Under the pieces are notes generated by a model. The model saw only the letters and a list, made by a program, of their open reading frames with translations. It was not told the DNA's origin and did no database searches. The position numbers were made by a program, and so were the translations under genes. Of a stretch of DNA of 64,000 nt, positions 57,962 to 64,000 are shown piece by piece (within the stretch, counting starts at the first letter, position 1; every line of letters begins with the position of its first letter). Location of the stretch: positions 62,001 to 126,000 of the forward strand of contig NZ_JADPKA010000066.1 of assembly GCF_023073715.1 (NCBI RefSeq), written 5' to 3'. Source of the stretch: Bradyrhizobium sp. 164 (GTDB taxonomy: Bacteria; Pseudomonadota; Alphaproteobacteria; Rhizobiales; Xanthobacteraceae).

Positions 57962-59551
57962 ATGCCGATGCATCAGCGAATGTTCGATCCGACGCCTCAA
58001 CGCCTGCACTCCAGCGAGCCCCCGCTGCTTCAAACGGTTGAGCTCACCAAACGCTATGGGGACTTCATCGCCAACGATTCCATCGACATCGAGATCCGGC
58101 CGAGGGAAATCCACGCGTTGCTCGGCGAGAACGGCGCCGGCAAGTCGACGCTGGTCAAGGCAATCTACGGATTGATCCAGCCGAGCGCGGGCGAGATCCG
58201 CTGGCACGGCGAACCAATCGTGCTGTCCGGTCCCTCCGACGCGCGCAGCCGCGGCATCGGCATGGTGTTCCAGCATTTCTCGCTGTTCGACAATCTCACC
58301 GTCGCCGAGAACGTCGCGCTCGGCCTCGATGGCAAGGAACCCTTCAAGGACATGTCGGCGCGGCTGGAGCAGGTGTCGAAGACCTACGGACTGCCGCTCG
58401 ATCCCCGGCGAGAGGTCTGGCAATTGTCGGTCGGCGAGCGCCAACGTATCGAGATCGTCCGCGCGCTGATGCAGGATCCGAAATTTCTGATCCTGGACGA
58501 GCCCACCGCGGTGCTGACGCCGCAGGAGGCCGACCAGCTCTTCATCGTGCTGGAGCGGCTCAAGGCCGAAGGCCGCGCCATCCTCTATATCAGCCACAAG
58601 TTAGACGAAGTGAAGCGGCTGTGCGACACCGCAACGATCCTGCGCGGCGGCAGGAAGATCGAGACCTGCAATCCCCAGCGCGAGACCGCCGCCTCGCTCG
58701 CGCGCATGATGGTCGGCGGCGAGATCAAGCAAGTGAGGGCCGCATCCGGTCGCAAGACCACTGTGCCGCGGCTCGTCGTCAACGATCTCTCGCTGGCCCC
58801 TGCCGAGGCGCATGGCGTGCGGCTCGAGCACATTTCCTTCGAGTTGAAGGGCGGCGAGATCCTAGGCATCGCCGGCGTCGCCGGCAACGGCCAGGATGAG
58901 CTGTTCGCCGCACTCTCCGGCGAGCGCCTGTCGAAGCACTCCGGCACCGTCGTGATCGAGGGTATCGCCGCCGGCCACCTCTCGATCACGCAGCGGCGCA
59001 AGCTTGGCGCCGCCTTCGTTCCCGAGGAGCGGCTCGGTCACGGCACTGCACCGCGCATGAAGCTGTCCGAGAATGCGCTGCTCACCGGGCATGCCGCCAG
59101 CGGCATGGTTCGTCACGGCTTCATCGATACGGCGGCCACGCTCAAGACCGTCGACCGCGCGACCGAAACGTTTGACGTGCGCAAGGCCAAGCGCGATCCG
59201 GAAGCAGCATCGCTTTCCGGCGGCAATCTGCAGAAATTCATCGTCGGACGCGAGATCCTGCGCAACCCCGCGGTGCTGGTGGTGAGCCAGCCGACCTGGG
59301 GCGTCGACGCCGGCGCCGCCGCGATCATCCGCCAGGCGCTGCTCGATCTCGCAACCGCAGGCGCAGCGGTGCTCGTAACCAGCCAGGACCTCGACGAGCT
59401 CGCGGAGATCGCCGACCGCATCGCCGTGATGTTTCACGGCCGGCTGTCGGCCCCACTCGCCGCCAGCGAGGCGAGCCGCGAAAAGCTCGGCCTTCTGATG
59501 GGAGGCAGCAGCCTGGAGCCGAAGGAAGCCACGCATGCAGTTGGTGCTTGA
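57962..59551 (+). CDS. ABC transporter ATP-binding protein, nucleoside/purine type (system 2)
   Basis: A 529-residue double ATPase. N-half: Walker A GENGAGKST (~57-65), signature LSVGERQR, Walker B FLILDEPTAVLTP. C-half: GVAGNGQDELFAAL and signature LSGGNLQK, with degenerate catalytic residues as usual for the family. The start codon has no strong ribosome binding site; a start at 57980 (MFDP) is an alternative. It is clearly a paralogue of the system 1 ATPase. It overlaps the next permease by 17 bases. Confidence 0.92.
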   Translation: MPMHQRMFDPTPQRLHSSEPPLLQTVELTKRYGDFIANDSIDIEIRPREIHALLGENGAGKSTLVKAIYGLIQPSAGEIRWHGEPIVLSGPSDARSRGIGMVFQHFSLFDNLTVAENVALGLDGKEPFKDMSARLEQVSKTYGLPLDPRREVWQLSVGERQRIEIVRALMQDPKFLILDEPTAVLTPQEADQLFIVLERLKAEGRAILYISHKLDEVKRLCDTATILRGGRKIETCNPQRETAASLARMMVGGEIKQVRAASGRKTTVPRLVVNDLSLAPAEAHGVRLEHISFELKGGEILGIAGVAGNGQDELFAALSGERLSKHSGTVVIEGIAAGHLSITQRRKLGAAFVPEERLGHGTAPRMKLSENALLTGHAASGMVRHGFIDTAATLKTVDRATETFDVRKAKRDPEAASLSGGNLQKFIVGREILRNPAVLVVSQPTWGVDAGAAAIIRQALLDLATAGAAVLVTSQDLDELAEIADRIAVMFHGRLSAPLAASEASREKLGLLMGGSSLEPKEATHAVGA

Positions 59552-60626
59552 GAAGCGCGCCGAGCGCTCCAACACGATCGCGCTGATCTCGCCGCTGATC
59601 GCGATCGGCCTGACGATCGTGACGATGGTCATCCTGTTCGCGATCCTCGGCAAGAATCCGCTGCTCGCCTTGCATGCCTATTTTATCGCGCCCCTGACCG
59701 ACGGCTATTCGCTCCAGGAGATCGCCGTGAAGGCGACACCGTTGGTGATGATCGCGATCGGGCTCTCGCTCTGCTATCTCGCCAATGCCTGGAATATCGG
59801 CGCCGAGGGACAATTCCTGATCGGCGCCGTCGCCGGAAGCTGGATCGCGGTGAAGACGCAAGGTACTGACGTCGGCCCTTGGGTTTTGCCGGCCATGCTC
59901 GTGCTCGCCGCCGCCGCGGGCGCGCTCTATGCGCTGATTCCGGCGATCTGCAAGGTGAAGTTCGGCGCCAGCGAAATCCTGACCAGCCTGATGCTGGTCT
60001 ATGTCGCCGACCTCTTCCTCGACTATCTCGTGCGCGGGCCCTGGCGCGATCCGCACGGCTTCAACTTCCCGACCACGGCCGAGTTCGATCCGATAGCGAC
60101 GGTGCCGCTGCTGATCGAAGGCGGCAGGCTGCATCTCGGCGCGATGATTGCCCTGCTCGTCGTCGCAGCCGTGGCGATCCTGCTGGGGCGCACCATCAAG
60201 GGCTTTGAGATCCGCGTGGTTGGCGCAGCGCCGCGTGCCGCGCGGTTCGGCGGCTTCAATGCCAACCAGCTCGTCATCCTCACCTTCGCCATCTCCGGTG
60301 CGCTGGCGGGCTTCGCCGGCATCATCGAGGTCGCGGGCCCCGTCGGGCATCTCCAGCCCGGCATTTCGCCTGGTTACGGCTTTACTGCGATCATCGTGGC
60401 CTTCCTCGGCCGCCTGAACCCGCTTGGAATATTAATTGCAGGCCTGTTCGTCGCATTGACCTTTATCGGCGGCGAGCAGGCGCAGATCGCGATGAAGATT
60501 CCGTTGGATGTCACCAAGGTTTTCCAGGGCATTCTGCTGTTCTACGTGCTCGCCTGCGATTCCCTCATTCTCTACCGTTTCAAGCTGGTCTTCCCGAACC
60601 GACAGGTGACCCGTGGAGCTGGTTGA
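59535..60626 (+). CDS. ABC transporter permease, nucleoside/purine type (system 2, first)
   Basis: A 363-residue BPD_transp_2 permease. It has GLSLCYLANAWNIGAEGQFLI-like sequence (~75-95), GASEILTSLMLVYVADLFLDY and ALAGFAGIIEVAGPVGHL. It starts inside the end of the ATPase gene and overlaps the next permease by 14 bases, so translation is coupled through the operon. Confidence 0.92.
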   Translation: MQLVLEKRAERSNTIALISPLIAIGLTIVTMVILFAILGKNPLLALHAYFIAPLTDGYSLQEIAVKATPLVMIAIGLSLCYLANAWNIGAEGQFLIGAVAGSWIAVKTQGTDVGPWVLPAMLVLAAAAGALYALIPAICKVKFGASEILTSLMLVYVADLFLDYLVRGPWRDPHGFNFPTTAEFDPIATVPLLIEGGRLHLGAMIALLVVAAVAILLGRTIKGFEIRVVGAAPRAARFGGFNANQLVILTFAISGALAGFAGIIEVAGPVGHLQPGISPGYGFTAIIVAFLGRLNPLGILIAGLFVALTFIGGEQAQIAMKIPLDVTKVFQGILLFYVLACDSLILYRFKLVFPNRQVTRGAG

Positions 60627-61530
60627 GGCCATCATCCTCGCGGTGCTCGCGGCGTCGACGCCGCTGCTGATTGCTGCGACCGGTGAGCTCGTGACCGAGC
60701 GCTCCGGCGTGCTCAATCTCGGTGTTGAGGGCATGATGATCGTCGGTGCGGCCTGCGGCTTTGCCGGCGCGTGGCTCACCGGGTCCACCTTCATTGGTGC
60801 GCTGTTCGGCATCGTCGCGGGCACGTTGGTGTCACTGATCTTCGCGCTGATGACGCTCGGGCTCGCCGTCAACCAAGTTGCAACGGGTCTCGCGCTGACC
60901 ATCCTCGGCATCGGGCTCTCCGGCCTGATCGGCGCCGGCTTCGTCGGAGAGCGCATCACGCCGGCAGTGCACCTCGCCATTCCCGGCCTCACCGAGATCC
61001 CGCTGATCGGGCGCGTGCTGTTCGGCGAGGACGGTTTCGTCTACTTCTCGGTCGCACTGATAGTCGGCGTCTGGTGGTTCTTGCACCGCACGCGAGCGGG
61101 ATTGATCCTGCGCGCTTGTGGCGACAATCATGTCTCCGCGCATGCGCTCGGCTATCCCGTGCTGCGCATCCGCACCTTTGCCGTCATGTTCGGTGGCGCC
61201 TGCGCAGGGCTTGCGGGCGCTTATCTGCCGCTGGCCTATACTCCGTTCTTCATTCCCGGCATGACAGCAGGCCGCGGCTGGATCGCACTGGCGCTGGTCG
61301 TATTCTCGTCCTGGCGGCCGGGCCGGCTCGTCGTTGGTGCTTATCTCTTCGGCGCCGTGACGATCCTGCAATTGCACGCCCAAGGCTGGGGCGTCGGCAT
61401 TCCCTCGCAGTTCATGTCCGCGCTGCCCTACCTCGCAACCGTTATCGTCCTGGTCCTGCTCTCCCGCGCGCGCACCGGCGGCTCGAGCGCACCGGCCGCG
61501 CTCGGCACCGTGTTCGTGCCTGACCGCTGA
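60613..61530 (+). CDS. ABC transporter permease, nucleoside/purine type (system 2, second)
   Basis: A 305-residue permease of the YufQ type with GTG start at 60613. Conserved segments are ATGELVTERSGVLNLGVEGM (~20-39), AVNQVATGLALTILGIGLSG and MFGGACAGLAGAYLPL. Heterodimer partner of the previous permease. Confidence 0.92.
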   Translation: MELVEAIILAVLAASTPLLIAATGELVTERSGVLNLGVEGMMIVGAACGFAGAWLTGSTFIGALFGIVAGTLVSLIFALMTLGLAVNQVATGLALTILGIGLSGLIGAGFVGERITPAVHLAIPGLTEIPLIGRVLFGEDGFVYFSVALIVGVWWFLHRTRAGLILRACGDNHVSAHALGYPVLRIRTFAVMFGGACAGLAGAYLPLAYTPFFIPGMTAGRGWIALALVVFSSWRPGRLVVGAYLFGAVTILQLHAQGWGVGIPSQFMSALPYLATVIVLVLLSRARTGGSSAPAALGTVFVPDR

Positions 61531-61605
61531 GTTTTCATTTCCGCAGCGTGCGCGATGGGGCGCGCGCGTTGCGGATCGTGGCTTTCCCCTGATGTTTGGA
61601 GACTG

Positions 61606-62685
61606 ATGATGAGGAAATCACTTCTTGCGCTGGCTGCCGGGCTTTTGCTTGCCGGGAGCGTCGGTGCAACCTCCGCCGCCGACAAGCTGAAGGTCGGCTT
61701 CATCTATCTGGGTCCGATCGGAGACCTCGGCTGGACCTATCAGCATGATCTCGCCCGCCAGGCGCTGGTGAAGGAATTGGGCGACAAGATCGAGACCACC
61801 TATCTCGAGAACGTGCCCGAAGGTCCCGATGCCGAGCGCTCCATCGAGCAGCTCGTCCGCGCCGGCAACAAGCTGATCTTCACCACGTCGTTCGGCTACA
61901 TGGATCCGACGCTGAAGGTCGCCAAGAAATATCCGAACGTGCATTTCGAGCACGCCACCGGCTACAAGCGCAACCCGAACATGTCGACCTATTCGGCCAA
62001 ATGGTATCAGGGCCGCTACATTCAAGGCCTGATCGCGGCCAAGATGTCGAAGTCCGGCGTGCTGGGCTATATCGGCTCGTTCCCGATTCCGGAGGTCGTC
62101 TCCGGCATCAACGCGACGATGCTGGCGGCGCAGACCATCAACCCGAACATCAAGGTCAAGATCATCTGGGCCAACACCTGGTTCGATCCGGGCAAGGAGG
62201 CCGACGCCGCCAAGGCGTTGATCGATCAGGGCGCCGACGTCATCATGCAGCACACGGATTCCCCGGCCGCGATGCAGATCGCGAGCGAGCGCGGCAAGCT
62301 CGCCTTCGGCCAGGATTCCGAGATGATCAAGTTCGGACCCAAGACTCAGCTGACCTCAATCCTCGACACCTGGGGCCCCTACTACATCGAGCGCGTCAAG
62401 GCCGAGCTCGCCGGCACCTGGAAATCCGAGGACACCTGGGGCGGCCTCGACAGCCACATGTTCGCGATGGCGCCCTATACCAACATGCCTGATGACGTGA
62501 AGAAAATGGCCGAGGATGCCCAGGCCGCGATCACAGCCGGCAAGCTGCACCCGTTCAAATGCCCTATCATTGGGCAGGACGGCAAGCCGGTCGAGTGCAA
62601 GGGCGGCGATCACCTCGATGACGGCCAGATTCTCGGCATGAATTTCTACGTGAAGGGCATCGACGACAAGCTTCCGGGCAAGTAG
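61606..62685 (+). CDS. BMP-family nucleoside/purine ABC transporter substrate-binding protein (system 2)
   Basis: A 359-residue binding protein with a Sec signal peptide (MMRKSLLALAAGLLLAGSVG, cleavage near SAA-D). The mature part KVGFIYLGPIGDLGWTYQHD, FTTSFGYMDPTLKVAKKYPN and YSAKWYQGRYIQGLIAAKMS is BMP/PnrA-like. GGAG precedes the double ATG at 61606/61609. In contrast to system 1, the binding protein gene is last and uses Sec rather than a Tat-type signal, so the two systems diverged before assembly here. A terminator follows. Confidence 0.92.
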   Translation: MMRKSLLALAAGLLLAGSVGATSAADKLKVGFIYLGPIGDLGWTYQHDLARQALVKELGDKIETTYLENVPEGPDAERSIEQLVRAGNKLIFTTSFGYMDPTLKVAKKYPNVHFEHATGYKRNPNMSTYSAKWYQGRYIQGLIAAKMSKSGVLGYIGSFPIPEVVSGINATMLAAQTINPNIKVKIIWANTWFDPGKEADAAKALIDQGADVIMQHTDSPAAMQIASERGKLAFGQDSEMIKFGPKTQLTSILDTWGPYYIERVKAELAGTWKSEDTWGGLDSHMFAMAPYTNMPDDVKKMAEDAQAAITAGKLHPFKCPIIGQDGKPVECKGGDHLDDGQILGMNFYVKGIDDKLPGK

Positions 62686-62735
62686 CACGCTTCTTGCTTT
62701 GACCAGATCACCTGCTCCTCCCGGAGGAGGTTCGG

Positions 62736-62783
62736 GAGGGGGTGGCCAGAAGCACCCGGCACTTGTGGTCGCCCCCTCTTTTA
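62736..62783. terminator. Terminator between convergent genes
   Basis: GAGGGGG (62736-62742) pairs with CCCCCTC (62772-62778), extended by partial pairing of TGGCC with GGTCG, and is followed by TTTT on the plus strand. Confidence 0.65.
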
Positions 62784-64000
62784 TCCCCGCTGCATGCTCC
62801 GCGCTGCCGAACTGTGGCGGCGGATGAGGTCCGCCACGTCGAGGCCCGGGATGGCGCCATCAACCACGGCCCATTGTCCCGCAACCATCACCCGATCGGC
62901 CCGATGCGCCCCGCACAGCACCAATGCCGCCAGCGGATCGCCATGGCCGGAGAAGCGCAGCTCGTTGAGCTTGAACAGCGCGAGATCGGCGGCCTTGCCG
63001 ACCGCGATCTCGCCGAGTTCCGGACGGCCCACGCAAGCCGCCGAGCCCCTGGTGGCCCAGCGCAGCGCGTCCTTGTGGCTGACCTTTGTCACCCCGTAGC
63101 GGGCCCGTTGCAGCAGGAATGCGGCGCGCACTTCCTGCATCAGGTTCGACCCGTCGTTGGAGGCCGAGCCGTCGACGCCGATGCCGATGCCGACGCCGGC
63201 CTCCTCCATCTCGCAGACGGGACAGCAGCCGGACGCCAGCAGCTGGTTGCTGCACGCGCAATGGCTGATGGTCGTCCTGGCCTTACCGAGCCGCTTGATC
63301 TCGTCGGGGTTGAAGAAGATTCCGTGAGCGAGCCAGGTCCGCGCATGGAGCCAGCCGCATTGTTCGAGATAGTCGAGCGGGCGGCAGCCATACATCTGCT
63401 CGCAGAACTTGTTCTCGTCCTCGGTCTCGGCGAGATGGGTGTGCAGGCGCACATCGAGCTTGTCGGCGAGCTCGGCAGTGGCGCGCATCAAGGATGTCGT
63501 CACCGAGAATGGCGAGCACGGCGCGAGCGCGATCTGCACCATCGCATCCGCGCCGCGCTGGTGATGCTTGGCGACCACGCGCGCGCTGTCGGCGAGGATG
63601 GTGTCCTCGTCCTGCACGATGCTGTCGGGCGGCAGGCCGCCGTCGCGTTGCGACAGGTTCATCGAGCCGCGCGTGAGCAACACGCGCACACCGAGCCGCT
63701 TCGCCACCGCCACCTCGATATCGACAGCGTCTTCGAGCCCTGCCGGGAATACGTAATGGTGATCGGTCGTCGTCGTGCAGCCCGACAACAGCAGTTCCGA
63801 CATCGCGACGGTGACGCCGAGCTCCAGCGCCTCCGGCGTCAACTTCGCCCACACGGGATAAAGCGCCTGGAGCCAGGGAAACAGCTCGCGATCCATCGCC
63901 GCCGGCAGCGCCCGCGTCAGCGTCTGGTAGAAATGGTGATGGGTATTGATGAGACCGGGCAGCACGACGTGTTCACCGGCATCGAACACCGCGACATCCG
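62781..64000 (-). CDS. 8-oxoguanine deaminase-type amidohydrolase (cut by right edge)
   Basis: A metal-dependent amidohydrolase missing roughly the first 45 residues, which lie beyond the window. The metal motif GLINTHHHFYQTLTRA appears near the visible N-terminus. HTHLAET, LAHGIFFNPDEI, SHCACSNQLLASG and VGIGVDGSASND carry the remaining ligands and active-site residues. The sequence matches the 8-oxoguanine deaminase/atrazine chlorohydrolase-like subgroup; deamination of 8-oxoguanine or a related purine to an oxo product plus ammonia is the likely reaction. It is convergent with importer 2 and completes a purine-scavenging set. Confidence 0.9.
   Translation of the reverse strand, partial: DVAVFDAGEHVVLPGLINTHHHFYQTLTRALPAAMDRELFPWLQALYPVWAKLTPEALELGVTVAMSELLLSGCTTTTDHHYVFPAGLEDAVDIEVAVAKRLGVRVLLTRGSMNLSQRDGGLPPDSIVQDEDTILADSARVVAKHHQRGADAMVQIALAPCSPFSVTTSLMRATAELADKLDVRLHTHLAETEDENKFCEQMYGCRPLDYLEQCGWLHARTWLAHGIFFNPDEIKRLGKARTTISHCACSNQLLASGCCPVCEMEEAGVGIGIGVDGSASNDGSNLMQEVRAAFLLQRARYGVTKVSHKDALRWATRGSAACVGRPELGEIAVGKAADLALFKLNELRFSGHGDPLAALVLCGAHRADRVMVAGQWAVVDGAIPGLDVADLIRRHSSAARSMQRG

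Noticed and set aside
1..64000. CRISPR array or tandem repeat cluster
   Set aside because: No regularly spaced direct repeats with unique spacers found; repeats present are pairs or dispersed singles.

Overview
The window looks like chromosome of a Bradyrhizobium-type alphaproteobacterium (Nitrobacteraceae). The support is the high GC content, many GTG/TTG starts, the abundance of ABC importers and acyl-CoA enzymes, small lineage-typical proteins (a DUF6894-type protein, phasin, GcrA-type regulator, ElaB/DUF883-like protein), IS481 debris, and dispersed intergenic repeats I associate with this group. The assignment rests on recognition, not on a database search.

Region 1 (1-14.4 kb) is an aromatic acyl-CoA catabolic locus. 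It holds the N-terminus of a benzoate-type CoA ligase, a MarR regulator, a branched-chain-type periplasmic binding protein, a cupin, a PhzS-like flavin monooxygenase, a 783-residue monooxygenase/old-yellow-enzyme fusion of the anthraniloyl-CoA/salicylyl-CoA hydroxylase type, a crotonase, an SDR, an alpha/beta hydrolase, an acyl-CoA dehydrogenase-like protein, a second CoA ligase, an opine-dehydrogenase-like protein and a 3-hydroxyacyl-CoA dehydrogenase. Six copies of one AT-rich inverted repeat sit in its intergenic regions and probably mark the MarR regulon. The crotonase and the acyl-CoA dehydrogenase both lack the usual catalytic glutamates.

Region 2 (14.4-25.1 kb) is a second catabolic locus. 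A leftward operon encodes a NitT/TauT-type ABC importer, an IlvD/Edd dehydratase and a NicX-like 2,5-dihydroxypyridine-type dioxygenase. Beside it are a beta-hydroxyacid dehydrogenase, a flavin reductase, an oxygenase of the acyl-CoA dehydrogenase fold and a class III CoA transferase. Together they suggest uptake and ring cleavage of an N-heteroaromatic or hydroxylated aromatic acid that I cannot name.

Region 3 (25.1-43.5 kb) is a mosaic of small stress, envelope and regulatory genes: two overlapping small membrane proteins, a CheY-like receiver, a flavin hydroxylase lying between two direct repeats, a DUF417 protein, many proteins under 150 residues, an NRAMP-family transporter, arginase, a phasin, a GcrA-like protein divergent from an S24 LexA-like repressor, and a quinone reductase. 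It also holds IS481 debris and a doubly frameshifted small gene.

Region 4 (43.7-48.7 kb) has a MoxR ATPase/VWA (CoxE-like) pair and an (alpha/alpha)6 glycosidase-like protein with a 3' frameshift.

Region 5 (48.7-64 kb) is a purine/ureide nitrogen-scavenging locus: allantoate amidohydrolase, two complete BMP-type nucleoside/nucleobase ABC importers, a BiuH-like amidohydrolase, a CDA-fold purine deaminase, a Tsx-like outer-membrane channel and an 8-oxoguanine-deaminase-type amidohydrolase cut by the right edge. A near-consensus sigma-54 promoter precedes the first importer, which fits nitrogen control.

No rRNA, tRNA, CRISPR array or complete mobile element was seen.
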